Origin: SSSZ01 sp016790965
Lineage (GTDB): Bacteria > Pseudomonadota > Gammaproteobacteria > Burkholderiales > Rhodocyclaceae
Assembly: GCA_016790965.1 (NCBI GenBank)
Contig: JAEUNZ010000048.1
Span: forward strand, 55,795-119,794
DNA: 64,000 nt
Reading direction: 5' to 3'
How positions within the stretch are numbered: the first letter of the stretch is position 1; each line of letters begins with the position of its first letter. The notes below the pieces were generated by a model. That model was given only the letters and a program-made list of their open reading frames with translations. It was not told where the DNA came from and ran no database searches. This document shows positions 55,562 to 64,000 of the stretch, in pieces. The position numbers were made by a program, and so were the translations under genes.

Positions 55562-56434
55562 TCAGGGTTTTGCGGGAGCGGTCTTCAGGGCCAGCACGAC
55601 TCCGCCAGCGACGATGATGGCCATGCCCAGGAAGGCCGGTACGTCGGGCCAGTGGCCGAAGATCGCGGCGCCCAGCAGGGTGGCCCAGACCAATTGCAGA
55701 TAGGTGAAGGGCGAGAGGAGAGAGGCCGGAGCGTGGCGGAAGGCCCGGGTGAGGAGGAAGTGGCCGCTGCCCCCCAGGACGCCCAGGGCGCAGATCAGCA
55801 GGGCATCCCCCGGGGGCGGGACGACCAGATCGGCGTGGAAGAACGGCAGGGCAAGACTGGTGACCACGCTCCCCGAAAGTGCGGTGTAGAACAGCAGGGT
55901 CACGGTGGATTCGCTTGCCGCCAGACGGCGGGTGAGGATCTGGTAGGCGGCGAAGCAGGCTGCTGCCCCCAGGGCCAGACCCGCACCGCCGAGGGTGATT
56001 TCCCCTCCGGGCCGGGCGATGAGCAGGACGCCGGCGAAACCGATAAGTACGACCCCCCAGCGCAGCGGAGTGAGCCGTTCCCCCAGCAGGGGCCCAGCCA
56101 GGAGGGCCACCAGCAGGGGGGCGGTGAAAGCGATGGCGGTGGTTTCCGCCAGGGGCATGCGGGAAAGGGCGGCGACGCCGAAGGCCGTGCAGCCCACCAG
56201 GAAAAGGCCGCGCAAAATGACCAGACGCGGATGCCCGGTACGGATCAGGCTGCGGCCCAGACGGGGGCCGAGGATGAGGGTCATGAGCAGGCAATGGACA
56301 CAGTAACGCGCCCAGACGAGGAGCGGGACGCTGTAGGACTGCGCCAGATATTTCGCCGTGGCGTCCAGGGCGGCGAAGAAGAAGAGGGAGCAGAAGAGCA
56401 ACAGAATCCCCCGCAGGGGGGAGTGTTCAGCCAC
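55562..56434 (-). CDS. EamA/DMT-superfamily transporter
   Basis: The 290-residue protein has ten membrane helices arranged as two EamA repeats (~10-140 and ~150-285), with the start LRGILLLFCSLFFFAALDATAKYLA typical for the drug/metabolite transporter superfamily. The substrate cannot be predicted. Its start overlaps the end of the nnr gene by 8 bases, so it is translated as the second gene of that transcript. Confidence 0.87.
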   Translation of the reverse strand: MAEHSPLRGILLLFCSLFFFAALDATAKYLAQSYSVPLLVWARYCVHCLLMTLILGPRLGRSLIRTGHPRLVILRGLFLVGCTAFGVAALSRMPLAETTAIAFTAPLLVALLAGPLLGERLTPLRWGVVLIGFAGVLLIARPGGEITLGGAGLALGAAACFAAYQILTRRLAASESTVTLLFYTALSGSVVTSLALPFFHADLVVPPPGDALLICALGVLGGSGHFLLTRAFRHAPASLLSPFTYLQLVWATLLGAAIFGHWPDVPAFLGMAIIVAGGVVLALKTAPAKP

Positions 56435-57908
56435 CGCGCAGCCAGCGGTTCAAAATGCGCCGGCCCGGGTCAACCAGTTCGCTGGCGGTGAGACCGACGG
56501 GACCGGAACCGCTTTCCACCAGGGCATCGGCTGCGGCGCCGTGTAGGTGTACGGCGGCCAGAAGGGCGTTTTCCGGGCTCCAGCCCTGGGCCAGGAGGGC
56601 GAGGGTGAAGCCCGTGAGCACGTCGCCGGTGCCTGCCGAGGCGAGGCCCGGGTTGCCGGTGGAATTGATCCACCATTGACCCTTGGGGGAAGCGATGACG
56701 GTACCGCAACCCTTGAGGGCCACCTGGGCGTCGAAACGCCAGGCCAGCTCGGTCGCGATGCCGATGCGGTCGGCTTGCACCTCTTCCGGTTCGCAGTCCA
56801 TGAGGCGTGCCGCTTCCAGGGGGTGCGGGGTGAGGAGGGTGGGGGCCGTGCGCTGGGCTACTGCGCTTTGCAACGCCGATTCGAAGGCGATGAGGTTGAG
56901 GGCGTCGGCGTCGAGGATGATGGGCAGGTCGAGGCCGAGGGCGCGCTCCAGCAAGCTGATGGCGGTGAGGCTGTTGCCCAGGCCGGGACCGCAGGCCAGG
57001 GCCGTGAGGCCGGCTTCGAGAACCCCCTCCGGCCGACGCAGCATGAGCTCCGGGCAGGCCGGGTCGAAGGAGGGGGCCTCCGGATCCACCAGGCCGACGT
57101 AGACGCGTCCGGCCCCCAGGCGCAGTGCCGCCCGGCCGGCCAGCAGAGAGGCCCCCAGCATGGAGTGGGCGCCGCCGACGATGCCGGCGCTGCCGAAACT
57201 TCCTTTGTGGGTATTGCGCAGGCGGGCCACCAGGGCCTCGGCAAAGAGCGTGGGCGTGACTAGGCGCCCCGCGGGCGGCGTTGCGACGCTGAGGTCAAGA
57301 CCCAGGGAAGCGATGCGGATCAGGCCGCATTGGTCGGGGCCGTCGGCGGTGTGGAGGCCGGGCTTGTCGGCGATGAAGCTCAGGGTGTGCGAGGCCCTGA
57401 TCGTGGGGTGGTGAGCCCGACCCGTATCGGCGTTGAGTCCCGAGGGGCAGTCGAGGGCCAGGAGCGGGCAGCCGTCCCTGCCGGCCAAGGCGTTGGCGAC
57501 GGGAATCCAGTCGGCGTAGGGGGATTCGGGGGAACGCGTCAGACCGATGCCGAACAAGCCGTCGATGATGAGCCCCCAGCGCTCGCCGTCCGGAATGCCC
57601 GCGACCGTCGTCCCGCCCGCGGCGAGGAAGGCTTCTCGGGCTGCACGGGCAGCGGGAGGAAGCGTCTGCGGGTCGGCAACGAAGACGACCCGCACATCGG
57701 CCCCCTGCTGCCGCAGGTGGCGTGCTGTGACGAAGGCGTCGCCCCCATTGTTGCCCGGTCCGGCCAGGACGAGGATGGGCCGGGAAGCGTCCGCCGCCAG
57801 CGTCTCGGCCCATTCCGCCGCTGCAGCCCCGGCCCGGGACATGAGCGGCTGATCGGCATGGGCGGATTCCAGATCACGGAGAACGGCGCTGCGCAGGAGG
57901 AGTGTCAT
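56427..57908 (-). CDS. nnr: Bifunctional NAD(P)H-hydrate epimerase / dehydratase
   Basis: The 493-residue protein repairs damaged NADHX and NADPHX. The N-terminal epimerase domain (~1-215) shows ILVLAGPGNNGGDAFVTARHL and LLALDCPSGLNADTG; the C-terminal dehydratase (~225-490) shows GSFGSAGIVGGAHSMLGA, ALACGPGLGN, TLLTPHPLEAARLM and NPGLASAGTGDVLTG. Both halves have their key residues. It is divergent from the giant repeat protein gene; about 245 bases separate them. Confidence 0.95.
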   Translation of the reverse strand: MTLLLRSAVLRDLESAHADQPLMSRAGAAAAEWAETLAADASRPILVLAGPGNNGGDAFVTARHLRQQGADVRVVFVADPQTLPPAARAAREAFLAAGGTTVAGIPDGERWGLIIDGLFGIGLTRSPESPYADWIPVANALAGRDGCPLLALDCPSGLNADTGRAHHPTIRASHTLSFIADKPGLHTADGPDQCGLIRIASLGLDLSVATPPAGRLVTPTLFAEALVARLRNTHKGSFGSAGIVGGAHSMLGASLLAGRAALRLGAGRVYVGLVDPEAPSFDPACPELMLRRPEGVLEAGLTALACGPGLGNSLTAISLLERALGLDLPIILDADALNLIAFESALQSAVAQRTAPTLLTPHPLEAARLMDCEPEEVQADRIGIATELAWRFDAQVALKGCGTVIASPKGQWWINSTGNPGLASAGTGDVLTGFTLALLAQGWSPENALLAAVHLHGAAADALVESGSGPVGLTASELVDPGRRILNRWLRGG

Positions 57909-58013
57909 GACAGTAGTATAACTTGAGTGCTGCGTAATGACATGGGGAATGGCCGGGGTGGCGCCAGGGAAGCCCAGTTATGACCAAAGGAGTAGGGTCG
58001 CTGCCCCTTGCTG

Positions 58014-58041
58014 TGTCGAGAAATTTTACACACTCTCGACA
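58014..58041. promoter_or_regulatory. Inverted repeat upstream of the giant repeat protein
   Basis: TGTCGAG (58014-58020) and CTCGACA (58035-58041) are perfect 7-bp inverted arms 14 bases apart, in an AT-rich patch. It could be a regulator site for either divergent gene. Confidence 0.4.
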
Positions 58042-58083
58042 ATTATTTGATCCCCTGGCGAGAGGCCATTGATTTTACGTCAG

Positions 58084-58099
58084 TGGTCTGCTTATTGCA
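58084..58099 (+). promoter_or_regulatory. Possible sigma-54 (-24/-12) promoter
   Basis: TGGTCTGCTTATTGCA has GG and GC ten bases apart with a TTGCA -12 element, as expected for sigma-54. The -24 side (TGGTCT, consensus TGGCAC) is poor. It lies about 55 bases before the giant gene start. Confidence 0.3.
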
Positions 58100-58154
58100 T
58101 TCGACGTGCCCGATTGCCCGCCACGGGCAGCCCGAACCCTGAGAGGAGACCAGC

Positions 58155-61100
58155 ATGGCCAAAATTTACAGCGAAGATCAGGTCAATACCACCACCAACA
58201 GCGACCAGAATGATCCCGCAGTCGCGGCGCTGACCGGTGGCGGATACGTCGTCGTGTGGACCTCTCTGGCGCAGGACGCAGCGGGAAGTTACGGCATCTA
58301 CGCCCAGCGCTATACAGCGTCGGGGATTCCGACCGGGCCGGAATTCCGGGTCAATTCCACCACGGCCGGCCACCAGCTCGATTCGAGCGTCGTGGGGCTT
58401 TCCGACGGCGGTTTCCTGGTGACCTGGACCGATCAGTCCGGCACGGACGGCTCCAGCTATGGGGTCTATGCCCAACGCTACAACGCCAGCGGTGTGGCTC
58501 AGGGCAGCGAATTCCGCGTCAACAGCTACATCAACGCCGACCAGGGGACGCCCAGCGTGGCGGCCTACACCGGCGGCTTCGTGGTCACCTGGTATTCCAA
58601 TGGCCAGGATGGCAGCGGCTACGGTGTCTATGCCCAGCGCTACTCCAACGCTGGCGCCGCCCTCGGCCCAGAGTTTCGCGTTAACACCACCACCAGCGGC
58701 AGCCAAACTGAACCGGACATCGCCGCCAACGCCAATGGCAGCTTCGTCGTGGTGTGGACGGACCAGAGCGGAACCGACGGTTCGAGCTACGGCGTCTACG
58801 CGCAGCGCTACGATAGCGGCGGCGTGGCCGCCGGCAGCCAGTTCAAGGTCAATACTTTCGTGACCGGCGCCCAATACGAACCCGCCGTGACGACCCTCGT
58901 CGGCGGGGGCTTCGTGGTGGTTTGGCGTTCGGATGGCCAGGATGGCAGCAGCGCCGGGGTTTACGGCCAGCGTTATGATGCCGGGGGTAATGCCTTGGGC
59001 AGCGAGTTTCGTGTCAACGTTGCCACGGCCGGGGGTCAATATCAGCCCGATGTGACTGCTTTGGCCAACGGCGGCTTTGTCGTCACCTGGTACAACGACA
59101 ACACCACCGACAGCGGCGTCAGTTATGCCGACGTTTACACGCGGGAGTACGCCGCCGACGGCAGCGCCGCAACGGGGGATGTCAAGGCCAATACACCCAC
59201 TCCAAGCGCCTACTACCAGTACGAACCTGCCATCGCCCACCTGGGGAGCGACAACTACGTCGTCGTCTGGCGGTCCGATAGTCAGGACGGCAGCGGCAGC
59301 GGTGTTTACCAACAGCTCTTCGGCACTGCCGCCGAACTTCCGCGGCAAGGCGATCCCTATCTGGCGGACTTCACCGGCACCCTCACCTTCGGGGAAAACC
59401 TGGTCAATGCCACGCCGCAAGTCATCGACACCGCCGTCAGCTTCATCGACCCGGATTCGAGCGATTTCGCCGGGGGCCGAGTCGAACTCGCATTCATCCA
59501 GTCCGGCAGTGCCGAAGACCAGCTCGGCGTCCGCAACCAGGGCAGCGGCGCGGGGCAGATCGGCGTTTCGGGCAGCAACGTAAGCTTCAACGACGGAAGC
59601 GGCGCCCAGGTCATCGGCACGATCAGCGGGGGCAGCAACGGCGCTGCGCTGATCGTCAACCTGAACGCCAGCGCCACGGTCGACGCCGTGGAGCAATTGA
59701 TCCAGAACCTCACCTACGCCAACAGCTCGGGCAGTCCTCAGGCCAGCCGCACCGTCGCGCTGCGCGTCTATGACGGCGACGGCGGCGCCAGCGAGCCGGG
59801 GGTGGTCACCATCAACGTGACGCGCGAAGTCGACGGCACCCCGACGGCCTACGGTGAAGAGCAGGTCAATACCTACACGGCGAATCATCAGCAATGGCCG
59901 TCGGCGGCGAAGCTGACGGACGGCAGCTACGTGGTGACCTGGGTGTCCACGGGCCAGGATGGTTCCGGGGACGGTGTCTATGCCCAGCGCTACGCCAACA
60001 ATGGCGAAGCCATTGGTCCCGAATTCCGGGTCAACAGTCTGACGGGGGGCGCCCAGGACTGGCCCCAGATCACTGGGCTCACGACCGGCGACTACGTCAT
60101 CACCTGGCAGGATGTCGGCAACGACGGCAGCGGCTACGGCGTCTACGGCCAGCGCTACAACGCCTCCGGGGTAGCCCAGGGCGTGCAATTCCAGATTCAC
60201 ACCGCCACCAGCGGCACCCAGTACCACGACAACATCGCGGCCTACAGCAGCGGCTTTACTGGCGTCTGGTCCACCAGCAGCGACATCTACCTGCAACGCT
60301 TCGACAACACCGGCACCAAGATCGGTCCGGAGACCCTGGTCAGCACCGTAGTGGGGGGCGGCACCGCCCAGAGTGGCTCCCAATACGTGCCCGACGCTGC
60401 CACCCTGGGCAACGGCAGCGTGGTGATCGTGTGGAGCGACAGCGGCAGCAACGACGGCGGCGGCTACGGCGTCTATGGCCGCATCTACAACCCGGTGGCC
60501 AACACCTTCGGCAGCAGCTTCCTGGTCAATACCACGACCAGTGGCAACCAGAGCTACGCCGCTAGTGGCGACTTTGCGCCCACCGTTGCGGCGCTCTCCG
60601 ACGGCACTTTCGTCGTCGTCTGGCCCTCGGACAGCAACGACCCCAGCGGCTGGGCGGTGATGGCCCAGCGCTTCGACGCCAGCGGCAACAAACTGGGCGG
60701 CGAATTCCAGGTTAACGAACAAACCAACGGCAGCCAGTACATCTCCGACGTCACCGCCCTGTCCTCGGGGGGCTTCGTCGTGAGTTGGTACAACGACAAC
60801 TACGACATCACCAGCACCGGCAGCACCAGCGACGTCTACATCCGCGAATACACCAACGCCGGCGTGGCGGTGGATGGAGAGCGCAAGGTCAACAGCAGCA
60901 CCTCCAGCACGGAAACCCAGCCCTCGGTGGTGGATCTGGGTCAAGGCAACTTCTCGGTGATCTGGAGCGGCAACAACCACGAGGCCGAATCCCCCAACAC
61001 CTACGGCATCTTCCAGCAACTCTTCGGCGACACCGGGGAGCTTGCCCGCTCGGCCAGCCCGACGCTGGCCGACTTCGTTGGCACCGTCACCTTCGCCGAG

Positions 61101-64000
61101 AACACTGTCAATGCCGGCCTGCAGGTGATCGATGCGGCGGTCGGTCTGAGCGACCCGGATTCCGGCAACTTCAACGGGGGCCGGCTCGATCTGTACTACA
61201 CCCAGAACGGAGCGGTCGAAGACCAGTTGGGCGTGGTCCACCAGGGCAACGGAGCGGGGCAGATCGGTGTTTCGGGCGGCACGGTGAGCTATGGCGGGAC
61301 GGCCATCGGCACGATCAGCGGTGGGGTCAACGGCGCCAACCTAGTCATCAGCTTTACCAGCAACGCCGCGACGGTGGAAGCGGTGGAAGCCCTGATTCAG
61401 CGCCTGGGCTATTCCAATGCGGACTCCAGCCCCAACTCCAGCCGCACACTGGGCCTGCGGGTTTCCGACGGAGATGGCGGCAGCAGCAATACCAACTCCC
61501 TGACCATCAACATCACCCAGGATCTGGACGGCACCCCGACGGCCTACGGTGAGGAGCAGGTCAATACCTACGCGGCGAATCATCAGGATGCTCCGGCCAT
61601 CGCCACTCTGAGTGGTGGCGGCTACGTGGTGACCTGGGTTTCCCCAGGCCAGGACGGTGCCAGCGACGGCGTCTACGCCCAGCGCTTCACCGCCTCGGGC
61701 GTTGCCGTGGGCCCCGAATTCCGGGTCAGCACCAGCACCGCGGGATCCCAGAATGAAGCCACCGTCGCCGGGCTGTCCGATGGCGGCTTCGTCGTGGTGT
61801 GGACCGATACCAATGGTCTCGACGGCAATAGCTACGGGGTCTATTCCCAGCGCTACGACGCCGCTGGCGTCGCCCTGGGGGGCGAGTCCCTGGTCAATAC
61901 CTTTACCGGCGGCACCCAGTACCAGCCCAGCGTCGCGTCCTATGGCGGGGGCTATGTGGTGAGCTGGACCTCCAACGGCAATGTGGGCGGCAGCGGCTAC
62001 GACATCTATACCCAGCGCTTCAACAATGGCGGCACCAAGATTGGTCCGGAGGGCCGGGTCAACACCACCGTGAGCAGCACCCAGTCCGACTCCGATGTGG
62101 CGGCGCGAGCCGACGGCAGCCATGTCGTGGTGTGGGTGGATCAGGGCGGTGCCGATGGCAACAGCTACGGGGTCTATGCCCAGCGCCACGATACGGTGGG
62201 CAACAAGCTCGGCCCCGAGACCCTGGTCAACACGGAGACCGCCGGGGCCCAGTACGAAGTCGCGGTGGCGATGCTGTCCGACAACGGCTACGTGGTGGTG
62301 TGGCGCTCCGACGTTCAGGACGGTTCTGGCGCCGGGGTCTACGGTCAGCGCTTCGACAGCACCGGCACCAAGGTGGGCGGCGAATTCCAGATTAGCGAAA
62401 CGACCGCCGGCAATCAGTACCAGCCCGATGTGACCGGCTTGTCCACCGGCGGTTTCGTCGTCACCTGGCGCAACGACAACTACGACCTCAGCGGTACCGG
62501 AACCACGGAAGACATCTACATCCGCGAATACGACGCGTCCGGCACGGCGGTCGATGGGCAGCGCAAGCTCGAATCCCCCAGCAACAGCACCGAATACCAG
62601 CCTGTCATTACCGACCTCGGCAACGGCAACTACGCGGTGGCCTATGTCGATTACGCCACTTCGGCCAGCGGCGGCAACAATACCTATGACATCGTGCAGC
62701 AGATTTTTGGCAATGGCGCCGAAATGCCGCGCCAGGCCAACCCGGTGCTCGGGGATCTGCTCGTCCAGCGCAACTTCTCCTATACCCTGGCCTCGCCCTA
62801 CTATGCCGGGAATCCCCAGGTCATCGACACGGACGTTGCGGTCAGCGACAGCGACTCGGCCAACTTCGCCGGTGGCAGCCTGATCGTCGAATTCCTCGAC
62901 GGCACGGCGGGCAGCCATGCCAATGAGACCGTGGCCATCCGAAACCAGGGAACCGGCGCCGGCCAGATCGGTGTTTCCGGCAGCGATGTCACCTATGGCG
63001 GCGTCACCATCGGCACCTTCAGCGGCGGTAGCGCCGGCTCCAACCTCGTGGTGAGCCTCAATGCCAGCGCCGACGCTGCAGCCGCCCGAGCCCTGGTGGA
63101 AAACATCACCTACGTGAATACGGTGCCAGGTGCCAGCCAGACCGACCGCTATATCGGCTTCCGCCTCTTCGACGGCGACGGCGGCGCCAGCCAGTCCTCC
63201 GACGTGCTGATCCGCATCCAGGCGACGGTCACTCCAACGACCGTGGACCTCCAGGACGTGGCCCCCTTGGTCACCCTGAGCGAAACCCAGGCCCAGGCTG
63301 GCGTCGTGCTCGATTCCGCCGTGCAACTGGTCTACAGCGGCGCCAATAGTTTCAACGGCGGCAGTCTCACCGTCTCCTATGTTTCCGGCAGCGGCCGGGC
63401 CGAGGATCAGCTTTCCATTCGCAACGAAGGCAACGGGGCTGGTCAGGTAGGTGTTTCGGGCAGCAATGTCAGTTACGGCGGCACGGTCATCGGCACCATC
63501 AACGCCGCCGACACGGGCGCCAACGGTGACCAGTTGGTGATCAATTTCAACGCCAATGCCACCGATCAAGCCATCGAGCGGGTCATCGAAAATCTGGGCT
63601 ACCAGACCACCTCGGACGGCCCCAACGCCAGTCGCACGATTTCCATTGTCGTGCGCGACAGCGCCAGTACCGCGAGTACCGCCAGCCAGGTGGTCATCAA
63701 CGTCACGCCGGAAGTAGACGGTGCGGTGAAGCTGTTTGGCGAGCAGCAGGTGAACACCTACGAAGGGAACGAGCAGCACGTTCCGGTGGTGGCGGGTCTG
63801 CAGGGGGCCAACGATGGTTCCTACGTGGTGGTGTGGCGCTCCTACACCCAGGATGGTGACAGCTACGGCATCTACGGTCAGCGTTACGACGCCAAGGGCG
63901 CGGCGGTGGGGGCCGAGTTCCAGGTCAACAGCAATACCCTGGGGGCCCAGGTCGAACCGGAAGTCACTTCCCTGGCCAACGGCGGCTACGTGGTGGTGTG
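58155..64000 (+). CDS. Giant repetitive protein with propeller-like and beta-sandwich modules, 5' part
   Basis: The frame is open from ATG 58155 (GAGGAG six bases upstream) to the window edge, ~1,948 codons, so the end lies outside. It has no signal peptide. It is built of ~45-50-residue repeats of the type GGFVVTWxSxGQDGSxYGVYAQR, likely beta-propeller blades in blocks of about seven. Each block is followed by a beta-sandwich domain of ~165 residues (e.g. EDQLGVRNQGSGAGQIGVSG, then YDGDGGAS). Blocks begin near SEDQVNT, AYGEEQVNT, AYGEEQVNT and FGEQQVNT (58167, 59850, 61545, 63735). Such repeats occur in large type I-secreted RTX adhesins, so a C-terminal RTX/secretion part is expected but not seen. 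Function is inferred, not shown. Confidence 0.85.
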   Translation, partial: MAKIYSEDQVNTTTNSDQNDPAVAALTGGGYVVVWTSLAQDAAGSYGIYAQRYTASGIPTGPEFRVNSTTAGHQLDSSVVGLSDGGFLVTWTDQSGTDGSSYGVYAQRYNASGVAQGSEFRVNSYINADQGTPSVAAYTGGFVVTWYSNGQDGSGYGVYAQRYSNAGAALGPEFRVNTTTSGSQTEPDIAANANGSFVVVWTDQSGTDGSSYGVYAQRYDSGGVAAGSQFKVNTFVTGAQYEPAVTTLVGGGFVVVWRSDGQDGSSAGVYGQRYDAGGNALGSEFRVNVATAGGQYQPDVTALANGGFVVTWYNDNTTDSGVSYADVYTREYAADGSAATGDVKANTPTPSAYYQYEPAIAHLGSDNYVVVWRSDSQDGSGSGVYQQLFGTAAELPRQGDPYLADFTGTLTFGENLVNATPQVIDTAVSFIDPDSSDFAGGRVELAFIQSGSAEDQLGVRNQGSGAGQIGVSGSNVSFNDGSGAQVIGTISGGSNGAALIVNLNASATVDAVEQLIQNLTYANSSGSPQASRTVALRVYDGDGGASEPGVVTINVTREVDGTPTAYGEEQVNTYTANHQQWPSAAKLTDGSYVVTWVSTGQDGSGDGVYAQRYANNGEAIGPEFRVNSLTGGAQDWPQITGLTTGDYVITWQDVGNDGSGYGVYGQRYNASGVAQGVQFQIHTATSGTQYHDNIAAYSSGFTGVWSTSSDIYLQRFDNTGTKIGPETLVSTVVGGGTAQSGSQYVPDAATLGNGSVVIVWSDSGSNDGGGYGVYGRIYNPVANTFGSSFLVNTTTSGNQSYAASGDFAPTVAALSDGTFVVVWPSDSNDPSGWAVMAQRFDASGNKLGGEFQVNEQTNGSQYISDVTALSSGGFVVSWYNDNYDITSTGSTSDVYIREYTNAGVAVDGERKVNSSTSSTETQPSVVDLGQGNFSVIWSGNNHEAESPNTYGIFQQLFGDTGELARSASPTLADFVGTVTFAENTVNAGLQVIDAAVGLSDPDSGNFNGGRLDLYYTQNGAVEDQLGVVHQGNGAGQIGVSGGTVSYGGTAIGTISGGVNGANLVISFTSNAATVEAVEALIQRLGYSNADSSPNSSRTLGLRVSDGDGGSSNTNSLTINITQDLDGTPTAYGEEQVNTYAANHQDAPAIATLSGGGYVVTWVSPGQDGASDGVYAQRFTASGVAVGPEFRVSTSTAGSQNEATVAGLSDGGFVVVWTDTNGLDGNSYGVYSQRYDAAGVALGGESLVNTFTGGTQYQPSVASYGGGYVVSWTSNGNVGGSGYDIYTQRFNNGGTKIGPEGRVNTTVSSTQSDSDVAARADGSHVVVWVDQGGADGNSYGVYAQRHDTVGNKLGPETLVNTETAGAQYEVAVAMLSDNGYVVVWRSDVQDGSGAGVYGQRFDSTGTKVGGEFQISETTAGNQYQPDVTGLSTGGFVVTWRNDNYDLSGTGTTEDIYIREYDASGTAVDGQRKLESPSNSTEYQPVITDLGNGNYAVAYVDYATSASGGNNTYDIVQQIFGNGAEMPRQANPVLGDLLVQRNFSYTLASPYYAGNPQVIDTDVAVSDSDSANFAGGSLIVEFLDGTAGSHANETVAIRNQGTGAGQIGVSGSDVTYGGVTIGTFSGGSAGSNLVVSLNASADAAAARALVENITYVNTVPGASQTDRYIGFRLFDGDGGASQSSDVLIRIQATVTPTTVDLQDVAPLVTLSETQAQAGVVLDSAVQLVYSGANSFNGGSLTVSYVSGSGRAEDQLSIRNEGNGAGQVGVSGSNVSYGGTVIGTINAADTGANGDQLVINFNANATDQAIERVIENLGYQTTSDGPNASRTISIVVRDSASTASTASQVVINVTPEVDGAVKLFGEQQVNTYEGNEQHVPVVAGLQGANDGSYVVVWRSYTQDGDSYGIYGQRYDAKGAAVGAEFQVNSNTLGAQVEPEVTSLANGGYVVV

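Noticed and set aside
58092..61241. A very long open frame on the minus strand (1,049 codons)
   Set aside because: It is the antisense reading of the repetitive plus-strand gene. Its Ala/Val/His/Gly-rich sequence is a periodic mirror of the blade repeats and matches no family.
61341..63779. A second long minus-strand open frame (812 codons)
   Set aside because: Same cause: low-stop antisense frame of a GC-rich repeat gene.

Overview
The window looks like chromosomal DNA of a high-GC betaproteobacterium, most likely from the order Rhodocyclales. The grounds are the priB-rpsR-rplI order, the c-type cytochrome trio DHC/SHP/cytochrome b561, the full fatty-acid beta-oxidation cluster, and general protein character. 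It holds about 50 protein-coding genes. No rRNA, tRNA, CRISPR array, prophage or transposase gene was recognised.

Layout. 1-996: tail of priB, then rpsR and rplI, closed by a strong terminator. 1028-6602: an RTX nonapeptide-repeat protein, gpmI, a serine esterase, a small lipoprotein and a small conserved gene; these separate dnaB (6919-8316) from the ribosomal genes it often follows. 8494-14354: a transglutaminase-like protein, PhoH/PIN ATPase, peroxiredoxin, ProQ-domain protein, alpha/beta hydrolase and an Epd/GAPDH-family dehydrogenase. 14587-18959: an HDOD-histidine kinase followed by a receiver-PAS-GGDEF-EAL protein, a likely c-di-GMP signalling pair. 19213-33680: a TetR/PsrA-like regulator with a palindromic operator, leading an overlapping-gene cluster for fatty-acid beta-oxidation (FadE, two thiolases, two hydratase/dehydrogenase fusions in opposite domain order, FadD, a nitronate monooxygenase-like protein, a second acyl-CoA dehydrogenase). 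35903-42488: a PAS-LuxR regulator divergent from shp-dhc-cytochrome b561, a two-component system and a cation-diffusion transporter. 42607-45493: three-gene proton-translocating transhydrogenase. 45714-57908: mixed housekeeping genes (thrC, nadC, nnr, an amidase, a metallopeptidase, a WG-repeat protein and others). 58155-64000: the first ~1,948 codons of a giant repetitive secreted or surface protein that runs off the window.

The most notable structure is a set of short non-coding mobile elements resembling miniature inverted-repeat transposable elements (MITEs). There are three families of 158-160 bp (A, B, C) and one of 236 bp (D), with different terminal inverted repeats. Families A, B and C share a central palindromic core. 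Each copy is bounded by a direct CTAG, TGA, TCA or TAA. In four cases that target duplication is exactly the stop codon of the neighbouring gene (ProQ-like, GGDEF/EAL protein, YaiI-like protein, response regulator), so the element sits in the stop codon and restores it. One copy has split a response regulator-histidine kinase gene pair.

All functional calls come from reading the sequence and from family knowledge; no searches were run.
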